64,000 nucleotides of DNA, taken from NCBI GenBank assembly GCA_965112735.1, contig OZ218962.1, positions 2,418,001-2,482,000 of the forward strand, read 5' to 3'. The notes below the pieces were generated by a model, which searched no databases, was not told the origin of the DNA, and saw only the letters and a list, made by a program, of their open reading frames with translations. Numbering within the stretch: the first letter of the stretch is position 1; every line of letters starts with the position of its first letter. The position numbers and the translations under genes are program-made. Below, piece after piece: positions 12,948 to 24,929 of the stretch. This stretch comes from Phaeosaccion multiseriatum (taxonomy: Eukaryota > Ochrophyta, other classes).

Positions 12948-13374
12948 GGCGTCCTCCTCCCTCCCTCCCTCCCTCTTTCTTTTTGCCTTTGGCGGCTGAG
13001 GATTTGAACCAAAACAGGCCCCCCTGGGTCACGGAAACCACTGAGGCGCGTAACGGAGAGGGGCTGGAAATGGTAAAGGACGGGGAGAGGAGTATGTGCT
13101 TGGCAAGGAGGAAGGGACCAAGTGTAGGAGTGGAATAACGCGGCGATAGAGGACTGTAGCAGTGCGGGACCGTCAGCGGCCTGAGGTAGTGGCTGAAGAA
13201 GAGGAGAAAGGAGACCCACGCGAGGGAGCCAGCGGGACGACAAAAGATCGCTGGGGACGACGCTGTCCTCCTGGGCAGCAGAGACGCGGGAGTTGGTGGG
13301 AGCCCCATAGGCCGCACTGCTGAGCAGGCAGTAGGAGCCTGTCTCGAAGGTGTTCTGCTCCTGTGTGGAGGGAA
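12948..13374. promoter_or_regulatory. Divergent promoter region
   Basis: This 427-bp spacer separates the start codons of the PWWP-PHD gene (minus, ATG at 12947) and the six-module protein (plus, ATG at 13375). It must hold both 5' regions. A short CCCT array (12957-12973) is the only repeat. No TATA box was recognised. Confidence 0.5.
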
Positions 13375-15169
13375 ATGGTACCAGGCCGGATCGCTGCTGG
13401 CCTGGCCTTCGGGGCTGTGGCAGGCCTACTATGCATCGGTGCCCTGGACGACGGGGTGATCCTCACCATGGATGTCAGCCTCCAGGGAGTCGAGGGCCTT
13501 GGTTCGCTCAAGCTGGTGATGCGGGAGGGGGAGACGCCACGGCAGGCCGCAGAGGATTTTTTGCGAGAGCAGAAAGAGCAGCAGTTGAATGGTACGACTA
13601 GTATGGGCAACGGTGGAGGTAGTAGCGGTGGCTTTGACACGAGTACTCTCCTCCTGGAAGAGGACGTTGTACTGGAGATGATACCACAGCTCGCTCGGGC
13701 CCTGCACGAGCAGCTGGCCAGGGAGCTCACCGCGGAGAGCCAGGGCATGATGACGGTGCTTCCCGTCAACATCAACGGAGAGGAGCGCTTCCTGGAGCAC
13801 CGGATCCACTACGATCATGAGGAGGAGGCGAGGGAGTTTTGCTCGGAGGCGGGGATGCGGGATGCGGACTTGGTATCGTGCACGGTTCAGCTGCAGGCTC
13901 TAGTAGAAGAGCAGATGGCGGAGGAGGAGAGGCGGCAAGTTGGAGAGGAGGAGGAGGAGGAGGAGGAGGAGGAGGAGGAGGAGGAGAAAGAGGAAGAGCA
14001 ACAAAAACAAGGCGCGTGGGAGGGTCATGATGCAGCAGCAGTAGGAGCAGCAGCAGGAGCAGTGGGTAGTACAGCAGGAGAAGAGGAGCCCCTGCTCGCC
14101 CTCCCCGTGTCAGTACCTTGGGCCAGTAACGCCGACGGAGGCCCTGACCGAGCGGCGGTTCTGACCTACCACGCCAATCAGACACCACTTCAAGCTGTAT
14201 CGCTTTTCTGTAACGACCTCACGCCCCACGACCCCTCCGTGGCGACTTCCTCCTTCTTGGAGTGTGTGGAGTGGTCTCTAGACGTGCTGCACCAAGCCTT
14301 ACGAGACATGGCAGACATTGCGGACGACTTCAATGCAGCAGCAGCAGCAGCAGGAGGAGGAGGAGGAGGAGGAGGAGGGATGGTGGCCAAAGCAAATGCG
14401 GCAGTTGGGGATACAGCAGCACTGGCAGCGGCGGCAGCGACAGCCATCTTCCGCGTGCCAGTCGCTGTGAACGGTATCGACGTTGAAATTTACATAGTAC
14501 GGGACTCCACACCTCGGGAGATGGCCAGACTTACCTGCCAGCAAGCGCAATTGGGTCTCTCGACCCCCCAAGACCAGGAGGAGTGTGAGGCGGGGTTGGC
14601 CAATATCGCGGCCGAAGTGGTCCGATTTATGGTAAGGGAGGAGCTCGAGATTATTGCATACGATAGGGCCCGGGACCGTGAGGCGGCCGCAGCAAGGACA
14701 AGGAGTGGAGCACCACAGGGGCAGCAAGTCGGGAAGGGGAGCATGCCACAAGAACAGGAAGGGGGCCGGGAGGAAGGGATGGAGGACACTGACGCAAGAG
14801 CAGCGGCAGTAGCAGCAGGACCCAACGTTTCAGAAGAGGTGCTGTTCAGATTCCCCATCTCCCTGGCGGGCACGGATGCCTCCGTAGATCTCCGAGTGGG
14901 CGAGACCCCGGCCGGTGCTGCGGCGCGATTCTGCCTGGCCAATGTGCCCCTCCTCATCGAGGCCATGGCTGCTGCGGGCCTGCCGGCAGGGGCAAGGCTC
15001 GAGGAAGAGTGTCAGACCATCGTGGAGGGCGCCGTCGATGACGTGCAGGAGGGATTGCGGGGGCGGGAGGGACAGGACGAGGGGAAGGAGGGGATGGTGG
15101 TGGATGGTGCGCCTGCCGCTAAGGAGACCCGGGGGGGGCTTGTTGAGGCTGGGGTTGGGAGGAGGGAAG

Positions 15170-15210
<41 letters not shown>

Positions 15211-15474
15211 GAGGAGGAGGAGCAGAAAGTGCTGCTGAGCATTCCCGTGGTGCATGAAGGTGACGTGTCAGGGAATCCGCTGCCCCTGTTGGTACTCAAG
15301 GGAGATACCCCTTACTCTGCGGCACATCGCTTCGTCGTGGCCCACGGAATGCTGCCAGCGCTACCGAAGGCGGAGGAGGAGGGGGAGGGGAGGGGGGAGA
15401 CTGACGCTGCTCTGTTGGTTCAACTGACGGCAGCCGTGGCCGAGCAGATGAGGCTGGCACAGCTTGTTGTATGA
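13375..15474 (+). CDS. Predicted secreted or anchored protein with six divergent copies of one module
   Basis: Single-exon frame of 699 residues starting at MVPGRIAAGLAFGAVAG, a likely signal peptide or N-terminal anchor (residues 1-23). Six segments share a pattern: a hydrophobic strand with Pro-Val, a short loop, a strand with Val/Ile, then Gly/Ser-x-Thr-Pro, two Ala, Phe-Cys, and a Cys-containing amphipathic helix. Approximate bases are 13462-13730, 13752-13915, 14090-14300, 14445-14635, 14838-15055 and 15225-15465. Examples are DSTPREMARLTCQQA, GETPAGAAARFCLANV and GDTPYSAAHRFVVAHG. Modules are separated by poly-Glu (13945-13990), poly-Gly, and poly-Gln/Glu (15170-15220) linkers. I do not recognise a named domain. 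The module number, the linkers and the signal-like N-terminus suggest an extracellular or endomembrane repeat protein. That location is inferred. Confidence 0.78.
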
Positions 15475-16722
15475 ACGGGGGAACAGCGAGGAAGACTTAA
15501 GCACATCGTAACTGACACTCATATTATACAGGGCACCTCCCTGGCTGACTATCCAATACTACTTCATCACTTATCGAAGAGTCCATGTATCTCTACAGTG
15601 CTTTCATGGTTTCCTTGTTTGCTAGGACGCCTTTGTAAGTCACTGGCAACGCATCGGGGCAGGGCGCGCCTAGTGACTAATTGAGGTGTGCGGTAGTAGG
15701 GTGACAGAGAAAGGCCAGGCCAGAGGGAGGTCCCATGTCATTAGCGGCCTCTGGTGAGTATCACATCAGACTCTTATCCACTCTTCTCAAGTGAGTATGG
15801 GCATTGTGTGCCATTCTCACAGGAAGCAAATGACAACCAAAGCTTGGGCCCAAGGCGCCCAGCAGCAGGACTTGTTATCTTGTTCGACTTCCCATCCTCT
15901 TCTCTTCGCAACCGAAAAGACACCACATTTTGATTGCTCCCCTCCTCGCTCGCACCGCCCAATGACGCACACATGAGCAAAACTCGCTCGTTTGATCCCC
16001 CCTTCGCTGGCTTCGCTCTCCAAGGGTGGGGGGTGGATATGTGGATATAGCTTCAAGGGAGGAAGGGAAGCCAATGAAAAGCAAGATGGAGCTCGTCGTG
16101 GTTGTGTCGGCATGCCCCATCCACAGAGGAGCGAGGACTGAGCACACCCCTTTACGGGGGCTCATTGCTCCCCGCTAATCTGTGGTTACTGTACAATGGA
16201 AAGGACTCCACAAAAAAGGGCGGGAAACTAACTTTACTTCTGCACGTTTTTAGTTTTGCATTTGTGTTGCTTGTTGCACCGCTGGCCGGTGGGGGGAGAC
16301 CTGATGCCTCGAGCTAAGTAAGATTACAGCGAAGAGAGCTGTGAAGGTGAGCAAAAAAAAGAGAGAACCACACACAAACTCCCAAACAAAAGGAAGTAAG
16401 TGAGGCGGGCTGCTGCTGCTTCTCTCTGTTGTGTGCCTCTTGATTGCGGTCACTGCCGAGGGAGGTGTGGAGATGCAGCCTTTGTCTCGCTGCGCTTCTC
16501 ATCGCCTCCTTCAATTACCTTCGCTTTGCTTTGTCTTACGTCCCCCCTCCTGCCCCTGCTGCGTCCTTTGCATCCCTTCTTTACTTCCCTTCTTCTCGTA
16601 CACGTCCCTTCTCCACGAGACCGAGTCAAGCAGTCAATGCTTGACCCTGGTACTAGTCAAATAGTACCCCCACACAGGCAAAAATATCAGCATCAGATAT
16701 CCGCATCAACCCCGCCATCCAG
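15475..16722. other. Intergenic region, no gene seen
   Basis: The region contains the 3' flank of the six-module gene and the 5' flank of the poly-Glu gene. Only short frames without domains are present. Composition is less repetitive than elsewhere in the window. Confidence 0.6.
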
Positions 16723-17331
16723 ATGAGTGAGGTAGTCCAAACCCACCTACTGCGAGACTCCTCCTCGCCACTGTCCGGCATCGTCGAGCAGCAGCAGCAG
16801 CAGCAGCAGCAGGAGCAGGAGCAGCGCTCGACTATGGCTCTGTGGGAGCTTCAAGACGGCAGCGATGACAGCGACAGCAACTACGCGACGAGAAGGAAGA
16901 GACGTAGGGAGGAGGAGGAGGAGGAGGAGGAGGAGGAGGAGGAGGAGGAGGAGGAGGAGGAGGAGGAGGAGGAGGAGGAGGAGGAGGAGGAGGAGGAGGA
17001 GGAGGAGGAGGAGGAGGAGGAGGAGGAGGAGGAGGAGAAGGAGCAGGAGGAGAAGGAGCAGGAGCACGAGCAAGGCCGAGAGGCTCATTATTTGTCCGCC
17101 CAACACTACCATCACCACCACCACCGCTGCAAGGAGAAGGAAGGGGAGCCGGAGGAGCAGGAGGAGGAGGGAGAACCCCCAAGGAAGCGTCGGAAGCTGA
17201 TGATCACCGAGGAGGAGGAGGAGGAATCTTCCAACAACTCCTCCTCCTCGGATGAGTGCTCAGACTGCATCTCCGACTGCCCAGACTCCGACGCCACAGT
17301 TATCGACTGCTTCGACTCAGACTACATATAG
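16723..17331 (+). CDS. Small acidic poly-Glu protein, likely nuclear
   Basis: Uninterrupted 202-residue frame from ATG to TAG. It opens with MSEVVQTHLLRDSSSPLSG, then poly-Gln, a Ser/Asp patch, the basic RRKRRR, and a run of more than 40 Glu from a (GAG)n array at 16911-17035. The C-terminal third is mixed: HYHHHHH, the basic PPRKRRKLM that resembles a nuclear localisation signal, and an acidic tail with spaced Cys (SDECSDCISDCPDSD). No catalytic domain is seen. A polyadenylation-type AATAAA lies about 200 nt downstream, which favours a real transcript. The non-repetitive N- and C-termini are the main reason to accept it. It could still be a by-product of the GAG array. Confidence 0.5.
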   Translation: MSEVVQTHLLRDSSSPLSGIVEQQQQQQQQEQEQRSTMALWELQDGSDDSDSNYATRRKRRREEEEEEEEEEEEEEEEEEEEEEEEEEEEEEEEEEEEEEEEEEEKEQEEKEQEHEQGREAHYLSAQHYHHHHHRCKEKEGEPEEQEEEGEPPRKRRKLMITEEEEEESSNNSSSSDECSDCISDCPDSDATVIDCFDSDYI

Positions 17332-17531
17332 CTTAGGCCCCGGGCGGGGAAATGGAGATGGAGATGGCTGTAGAGGGGAGGTGGAGACCGACAGAGGACC
17401 AACTTGAAGGGGGCAGGGCGACGACACCTACCTCTCCTATGGAAGGCTTGCTTGTGCTCCACCAGCTAAACAGCTTCTGACACTAGAAGTACTAGTAGTA
17501 ACATACACATACATAAGAGGTACTAGGTGAC

Positions 17532-17537
17532 AATAAA
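17532..17537 (+). terminator. Polyadenylation signal AATAAA
   Basis: AATAAA about 200 nt after the stop of the poly-Glu gene, in an AT-richer stretch. Confidence 0.45.
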
Positions 17538-17831
17538 TCATTTGTATTTCCGCAAGTTATTGTATGACCACATCACTGCCTGCCTTGCTCCAGCGCTTCA
17601 TTCAGGACCCTCGGTTCAAACCCAGCGCGACAGCTCATCCCCTCCGACCGAGCGACGAGTGCTCCCGTCGGGGCCCAAGAAGTACCCGCGCTTTGGACTA
17701 CCCCCCTCGGGCATCGTGGAATCCTACGGATGCATACTCCCCGAGGGGTGCCTCCCTCCCCGAGAGGGGGGGTGGGGGCGAACCCCTCGCGGAGCCCTCG
17801 CCAGAGCAGTGCGAAGCAAAAAGCGCTTCTC

Positions 17832-17867
<36 letters not shown>

Positions 17868-18707
17868 ACTACTACTACTACATTTACTACCACTACAACC
17901 ACTACTGCCGCTGCTGCTGCTGCTGCTGCTGCGGCTCCTGCTACTCCAGCTTTCACGCTAGAGCGGGGCATTGGCCCAGTGGGGGCCATTGATGCCTCCA
18001 TTCCTTCAGCCGTAGAATAGCATCTAGGCAGGCCTATGTTCTCCCAACGCTCGCTCGCCACACACTCATGCTGGAGGGGGGGGGGGGGCTCTGATACCAT
18101 CTGATACCATATCCCGTCCGTCTTGGCCACACTCCCTTCTTACACTTCGGCCCCAAGCCACGCGTTCTCCCCCGAGCTGCGCTTGAGCTGCCATCCCTTC
18201 TTGGGCCTAGGGGCTGAGCTGCAATGCCCTCTTAAGATGGATGCTTGCTCGTTTCCTGTTCGCCAAGTGGGAACGAAGACACCAAGGCCCCTGAGGGGCT
18301 GTTTCCGCTGCTCTTCCCTCCGCTTGCTTCTTCCTTGCGCTCGTCAGAGAGAAGGCGCTGATTCTGATTCTGATTCTGATTCTGATTCCGATCGCATCGC
18401 AGACAGTCACGAAGGAGGGCCGTGCATGTACGGCATGCGTGTATTTGTGTGTGTCCTTCTTTCTCCTCTTGTGTGACAGCAATAGCGGTAGGACGATAAT
18501 TCCGATCGCCGATCGATGGATTCCGCGGGGGCACGGAACCCCTTGCAAGCTTTCTCCTCTTCTCGCCCGAAAAAAGAAAAGCACTGTTGCCCACTGTTGC
18601 CCTTTGGCTCCCCGGCCTTCTGAATCAACATATATTCGATCCGTAAATGCGTCCCCGTTCCGATCCCGCGTGTGTAAGAGAAGCGCAACCGCCACGATCA
18701 GTATCAA
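17538..18707. other. Intergenic region with CTG and GATTCT repeats
   Basis: Contains a (CTG)n tract at 17836-17867 and a second at 17910-17935. A short imperfect inverted repeat with CCCCGAGGGG-type arms lies near 17695-17770. A hexanucleotide GATTCT array runs over 18358-18390. No gene is supported. The minus-strand gene downstream ends at 18708, so this is the 3' flank of two genes. Confidence 0.55.
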
Positions 18708-19990
18708 TCAAGACGCGCAGGTTGCCGTCCCACCCCGACCACTCGCACCACCACCACTGCCTCCTCCATCGCCGTGCGTTCCATCACCCTCCTTCGTGCA
18801 AGCCCAGCGCACGCTGAGGAGCTCCCGGATGTTGGCCTTTCCATTGTCGAAGGTCTCAAGGATACGACAGCTCATCTCTCCCTTCGACCGAGCGGCGAGG
18901 CGTTGGCGGAAGTGACTAGTGCTACCGCCGGTGCCGAAGTAGTACCTTTGGTTTCGGTGTGTGGGTGTGCGTGTGTGTGTTCGTGTGTGTGTATGTGCGT
19001 GCGTGTGTGTATGTGTGTGTGTGTTTGTGTGTTTGTGTGTGTTTGTGTGTGTGCGTGCGTGTGTGTGTATGTGTGTGTGTTTGTGTGTGTGCGTGCGTGT
19101 GTGCATGTGTGTGTTTGTGTGTGTGGGTGCATGCGGTTTGCATGATGCGTGAGCGAAATGCAGGAGGGGAGAAGGGGAGGGACGGTGAAGAGGCGGCAGG
19201 AGATGAGAGAGAGAGTGCAGATGAGGATCAAATGATAAAATGAGAGGACAGAGAAAGGAGAGCGTACATTTCCGGCTAGAGAGAGTGCGAAAGATCGAGA
19301 GAGAGAGTGTGGGTAACAGAGAGAGAGTGCGTGGGTGAGAAGGAGACAGAGAGAGAGGGAGCAGAGGGAGAGAGTGGAGGGACAGAGAGTAGAGGGAGAG
19401 AGAGGAGAGGGAGAGAGAGGAGGGGGAGGCAGTGGAGGGAGAGAGAGCAGAGGGAGAGAGAGTAGAGGGACAGAGAGTAGAGGGAGATAGAGCAGAGGGA
19501 GAGGGAGTAGAGGGAGAGAGAGTGGAGGGAGAGAGAGTGGAGGGAGAGAGAGTAGAGGCCGAGAGATTGGAGTAGAGGGAGAGAGAGTGGAGGGAAAGAG
19601 AGTAGAGGGAGAGAGAGTAGACGGAGAGAGAGTAGACGGAGAGAGTAGAGGGAGAGAGAGTAGACGGAGAGAGAGTAGACGGAGAGAGTAGAGGGAGAGA
19701 CATTGGAGTAGAGGGAGAGAGAGTAGAGGGAGAGAGAGTAGACGGAGAGAGTAGAGGGAGAGAGTAGAGGAGAGAGTAAAGGATCACGTGCACCTCGCAC
19801 ACACCTCTTGGCGGCGATGAGAGCCTCTGAATGAGGGTCTCCGCGGTCGAGATGTGTGAGAAGCATGGTTATGAGCTTCTCCGTCACCCCTTCCGTGTAA
19901 ATCGTCTCAGCGCTGAGAATCAAATGGAATTTTCCCTGCTCGACATCAGGCACACGTAGACGCACATACATGAGATTTTGTTTGCGGTAG

Positions 19991-20057
<67 letters not shown>

Positions 20058-21767
20058 GTCGTCGTCGTCGTCATCATCAGCAGCAGCAGGAGGAGGAGGA
20101 GTAAGGTATATAAAAAACTGTAACTGTAAACGTAACTCTATCCCTCCCCTGATCTTCCTCCCTCCCTCCCCTCCTCCTCTCCCCCCCCTCTCTCTCCATC
20201 TCCATACTATGACTACCTTGTTCACGGCGTCCTCCTCCTCTAACATGGCGCTGAGTTTGTCACCCCAGCTTCCGCTGTAAAAGGCGGCGTTGGACTGCAG
20301 AGGAGCGTCTACGTTGAGCGCAACGTTGGGGGCTGTGGCCAGCTCCAGAACCTCGCTGGGGAGGGAGGAGTGAGTACGCAGCCCGTGTGACCCCAGATGG
20401 GGTGAGTTGGGAGAGGGGGGTTGAGTGTGAGCGCGAGTGTGAGTGTACGTGTGAGTGGTGGTGGTGGTGATGGTGGTGGTGGTGGTGGTGAGTGTGAGAA
20501 TGAGTGTGAGTATGAGTGTGAGGCGTGGTGTGAGCGAGCGTTTAGGAGTGTGAAGGAGGGAGAGGGAGAGGGAGAGGGAGAGAACTAAGGAAACGACGCA
20601 CCCATTATAGTCGGAGAAGGACACGTGCGCACCGGCCTGCATCGCGATGATGCCGGGGAAGCCTGTGTGCGTGGGGGGGGGAGGGGGGGGGGCGCACGGA
20701 GGGGAGAGAGAGCGCGTGGGGGGTTGCGGCTCATTGAGGCATGGACAGCATGGACAAAGGCAACACACTACACTCCAACGCTTCTCCCCCCTCCCCCAGA
20801 GGCTTCTCTAAGGGGGCATCTCTCCCCTCCTCCTTCCGAGCCTTGTAGCGGAGGCCCCACCTCCGTCTCGCCTTTCTTACTCACCATGCCCGCAGCCGAG
20901 CTCTAAGACGGCTCTTCCTTTCAGTCGCGACCCTCGCAACAGTACTGGAGCCGCTCCCTCCGCCCCTCCTCCTACTTCCCCTCCTCCTCCTCCTCCTCCT
21001 CCTCCGCCCCCTCTTCCTCCTCCTCCTCCTCCTCCTGCTCCTCCTCCTCCTCCTCCTCCTCCTCCTCCTCCTCCTCCCCCTCCTCGGGGGACTGAAGGTA
21101 CTCGTGCGGCCGCTGCATCCCCTCCCCCACCCCGCTGCAGCTGATACCTCACGAGGTCTAGTGAGCACTCCCACACCTTCTGCCCGCCCTCCCACTCCCC
21201 AGGAATGAGGTCTGTAGCCTCGGGCAGTATGGGGTACGCTGCCATGTGTGAGTGGGAGGGTGGAGGGGTATATGGGTAGAGAGGACGGATTCGTGAGGAG
21301 GGTGCGGTATTGTGACTGTGTACAGATAGAGGGAGGTTCAGGTTCAGGTGAGGATAAAAAAGCCAGAGAGAGAGGGAGGGCGCGGGGGGCGAGGGAGGGA
21401 GGGAGCGGGTGACATCAGAGAGAGAAAGGATGACCAAAGCACACTACGCACCTGCATTTGGCGCAACGGACCTTCGAAGGGAGACCATTCTCGCTGCTTC
21501 TTCCCCTGCTGCTCCGGCTCCTGTCCCTGCTTCTGCTTGGCCCCTAGAATCTACAGGGCCAACCCTGATTTCCAATCGCTCGAAAGAGGCTGGACAGGGG
21601 TGGCCTGCACGTCACAATAGGATCCCGGGGTCGGGGCGAAGGCACACACAAGGGAGGTCAAGACGTGGGGAGGTGGATTGGTGCACAAGGCCAAGCTGGG
21701 ATGAAGAAGGCGGAGTACATGAAAAGAGAAAGAGGGGAATGAGAGAGACCAAGGTTGAGTGGAGAAC

Positions 21768-21851
<84 letters not shown>

Positions 21852-22075
21852 GAGAAAGATGGAGGGGGAAAGGGAGGGAAAGAGATCCTGACAGCAGCCA
21901 AAACGAGAGTCGAGGAGCTCGTCGTACCAAGAAGATTGAGCCTTCGCGGTTGAGCAGGCGACGTCTCATCGTCGTCAACCTCCTCTTTGCGTTCGTCAAG
22001 CACTTCCGCGGTCGAGACATCTTCCTCCTGCTGATGCTGCGTCTGCTCCTCCAATGCAAAATCAAAGCGGAACAT
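18708..22075 (-). CDS. METTL18/HPM1-like protein-histidine N-methyltransferase
   Basis: Seven exons with consistent phases: 22075-21928, 21550-21452, 21238-20885, 20662-20602, 20355-20217, 19935-19805, 18945-18708, giving 389 residues, close to the about 370 of the animal protein. It begins [10 protein letters not shown], as METTL18 proteins do. The SAM-binding fold carries [14 protein letters not shown], motif [10 protein letters not shown] (residues 193-201) continuing into FPGIIA, and the acidic FSDYN (about 216-220) followed by PNVALN. SAETIY (275-280) precedes [12 protein letters not shown] (308-319), the family's end-of-domain signature. Known relatives methylate a histidine of ribosomal protein uL3 (RPL3), so a ribosome-modifying role is expected by family. 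An insertion of poly-Gly (bases about 20985-21080) interrupts the region before motif I. The C-terminus is Gly-rich and lineage-specific. Introns carry (CA)n, (GAGAGTAGAG)n-type and (CAT)n arrays. Confidence 0.92.
18946..19804 (-). repeat. METTL18-like gene intron 6, two arrays
   Basis: On the plus strand 18957-19130 is GT-rich and 19285-19780 is a long imperfect array of GAGAGAGTAGAGG-like 10-20-bp units. On the coding strand these read as CA and CTCTCC repeats. Confidence 0.85.
21775..21850. repeat. (GA)n dinucleotide array
   Basis: Nearly pure GA array of about 75 bp in intron 1 of the METTL18-like gene. It reads as CT on the coding strand. Confidence 0.9.
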
Positions 22076-22194
22076 GCTTTCTCAAGCCAAGCAACACGAG
22101 GTTTTCCGGTTTTCCTCCCTCTCTCAACGTGTTGGTGATCCAACCCCCCTCCACCTTACCCTTATGTTTTAACCTTGCCCTTCCACCTTACTCT

Positions 22195-22800
22195 TTCTAG
22201 ACGACGGGTCTGATGTGGAGGGTGATGATTATCCCCAGGATAGACAGCTTCACTCTGCTGCAGACAAGGGGCACTTGGAGGTGGTGAATCTGCTGCTGGA
22301 GCGGGGCGCGGATGTGCGCGCTCAGAACTGACGCGCAGGGGAGTCATCCTTATGCCGTGCTGCTGCGGCTGGATATATGAAGTGGCGCCGGCTCTTCTGG
22401 ATGGTGGAGCAGACGTACATGCTGCGTGCAGTCAGCGGCGAGCACCGCTCCACCTGGCGGCGGAGAAGGGACACGCGGACGTGATGACTCTGCTGCTGCG
22501 TCGCGTCGCACGAGTGCATTCTACATACAGGTGGTGAGGTGGACAGCGAACACCCCTTCACACTTGGCCGGAGAAGGGGCATGTGGAGGTGATGACTGTG
22601 CTTTTGGATCATGGTGCACGCGTGAATGCTCGGGCTGCGTGGGGGCGTCTCCCATGTGGCCCTGTGCTTTCCCCCCTTTGAGGCACTGGAGCTTCTCGTC
22701 CAGCGTAGCGCTGACCCCTTTGCCAAGCAAGGCGCTCTTGTGCAAGCGGCCGTCGCCGCTCGGCCAGACAGAGCGAGGGTGGAGAGTTTGCCCAAAGGTG
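22195..22800 (+). pseudogene. Decayed ankyrin-repeat coding sequence
   Basis: Three to four ankyrin-like units lie in changing frames. 22250-22331 reads QLHSAADKGHLEVVNLLLE and then meets a TGA. 22382-22530 reads ALLDGGADVHA and PLHLAAEKGHADVMTLLLR in another frame and ends in TGA. About 22568-22640 reads EKGHVEVMTVLLDHGARVN. About 22680-22720 reads ALELLVQRSADPFAK after a further shift. No start codon is seen between the METTL18-like gene and the first unit. At least two in-frame stops and two frame changes within about 500 bp argue for a broken gene. Introns cannot easily explain it, because no GT-AG pairs bridge the breaks. Some shifts could be assembly error. Confidence 0.6.
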
Positions 22801-23719
22801 CGTCTCTTTCTGCTTGGCAGCCTGCCTGCCTGCCTGCCTGCCTGTCGATCTGCCTGCCTGTCAGTGTGCATGTCTGCTGCCTACCTGCCTATCACTCTGT
22901 CGATCTCTCTCTGTCTCTCTGCCCGGGGCCCCGTCTTCTGTAGAGCATGTATGCCTCTGTACCATTCGGTCAGATCAGTGCTCCCCACCTCCTCGCGTGT
23001 TTCCAATGATGCCTGACCTCTCATTCTTCCTTTGCATGGCAATGGCACTCTACCTGCTCTCCTCAAGGCCACTCTCACCCCTTGTTGTCTTGACTGCCCT
23101 GTTCCATGCTCCTCCCTCCCTCCCTCCCGTAGCTGCGCGCCAGAGACCAGGAGTGCGCGTTGCCTGAGCTTGGGCCTGCGGATGGGCAGGCCTCCTGTTG
23201 GTCATATCTCTCGCGTGAACGTGTCTCCGATCTGTCCTGTGTGGCTTGTCCAGCGGTTGGCTGTACATTACTGTCTGTGCGTGGCTCAGAAAATCGCCAG
23301 CGGGTCTGTTTTTCGAGAATGTGTCTTCCGCAGGGGGGCCGTCGAGTAGCTCGCTCACTGCTGTGACTGTCAGGGCGTTGCTACGCGAAGGCCTTTATTC
23401 TGCGTTGGTCATACGGTGTGCCGTGGCTGCAATGACTATCCGGACGTGGCTATGGCAATGGACGTGGCTTCGGGTACGGGCAATGGACGTGGCTTCGGGT
23501 ACGCAGTCCTTTTTTAAGTGGCCGTGCTGCTGTTAGTACTACGCGGTGGTGGGGTGCAGTTACGTGAGGCCCAAGCACTGGCGTTGCAAAGGAGATGCAT
23601 GCCAGCGGTGATAATCGTGGGGACCCTCTTCGAGCTCCTGGAGATGACGAGTGCTTCAGTCAGTATCACGTACTTCCTCCACGTGGTAAGGTCAGCTGTG
23701 CTGTTTCGTGCTGCATTCC

Positions 23720-24440
23720 CTCCTCCTGTGGAGCCGCAGTGGAACGAGTGGGGCCACCGCAGCGAGGAGGAGAAGGAGCTGGACCACAACAGCGAGGAGA
23801 AGAGCAAGAAGAAGCGGAAGAAGAGCAAGAAGCCTGCCCCTGCATCTCCACCACCAGCCGCAGCAGCAGCTCCGCCGTCAGCACCCTCGGCCTCTCTACG
23901 TCCTTCATCAGCACTGGGGCTGGCACCACCAGTAGCCACCCCTGAGAGACGCTGCCACTCTGCAAATCGCACAAGCCGTCATTGACATCATCCTCGCCAC
24001 CGCCACCACCTTCTACGGCCCCGTCAACTTTCGCAGCACCATCGCCAGAGGCAGCACCATTGAAAGAGGCAGTGGCATTAGCGCGGGTCGTGCTCTCAAC
24101 AGCACCACCTGTGCCAAAGACAGCAAGCTCAGCTCTGTTTTCGACAGCGTCCGTGGTGCACTCCCCAGCTGCAACGCTGCCACCACCCGTCCTGTCGACC
24201 GCTGCCGCTTCACCGGAGCCGCAGCAGGCTTAGCAGCAGCAGCAGCCTCTACAAGAGTGCCTCATCTGCTGGGGCGGTGTTCAAGAGTCAAGTAGCCAGT
24301 TCTTTCTCATTCCCTGCGGGCACGGCCCCTACCACGAAGGCTGCGGGGCGGAGGAGAGTGCCCCACCTGCCGAGAAGCTGTGAGGGACGTTCTTCGCATC
24401 TTTGGGTGCGAGGGAGGGATGGCCTTTACGGGGGGGGGGG
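23720..24440 (+). pseudogene. RING-finger remnant with one frameshift
   Basis: From 24232 the frame reads QQQQPLQECLICWGG, then FFLIPCGHGPYHEGC. This gives the first six ligands of a C3HC4-type RING (Cys-x2-Cys, Cys-x-His-x3-His-x2-Cys). The last pair, ECPTCREAV, follows immediately but in another frame, one deletion or a two-base insertion away, near 24340-24355. Upstream (23740-24220) is a Lys/Glu and Pro/Ala/Ser-rich stretch open in one frame until a TAG just before the RING. Ankyrin units sit 1.5 kb upstream in the same direction, so the two may be remains of one ankyrin-RING E3 ligase gene. A sequencing error at the frameshift would restore the RING. Confidence 0.5.
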
Positions 24441-24929
24441 CCTTCATATATAGATCGATATCCAGTGTCGAACATCGATTTGTCTCAACACTTCATCCAT
24501 ACAGCGAGGGTCTAATCTCTCTTCTCGTTCGAGTGCTCCTCAGCGCAGGCCACTCACAGCAATAATAAAATTACGTGTATTTTGTTTTTTTTTAGTTTAC
24601 AGCAATCGCACACAGGGTGCGCGACGCGTGTGTATCACTTTATATGAAGTTTTGACCTGTTGACTCACTCTTTCGACGTCAACTGCCATTGCTATTGACG
24701 CCCCTGCCCGCCCCTCCCCCCCGCCCCCCCGGGTCTTTGCTGCTCTTGCACGGCCACCACACTCTCGTGCTCTTACAAAGAGACAGCAAGACTCCCTCAC
24801 GCCCGCCTCCGCCCTCCCGTCCCCTTCCCGCCCGTTCAGTGCCCACACGCCAGCAACAACGCAGAGCAAAAAACACTATGGTACGCCAACCTCAAAACAA
24901 CGTCACAGGTATCGAGCAAAACTCAATGC

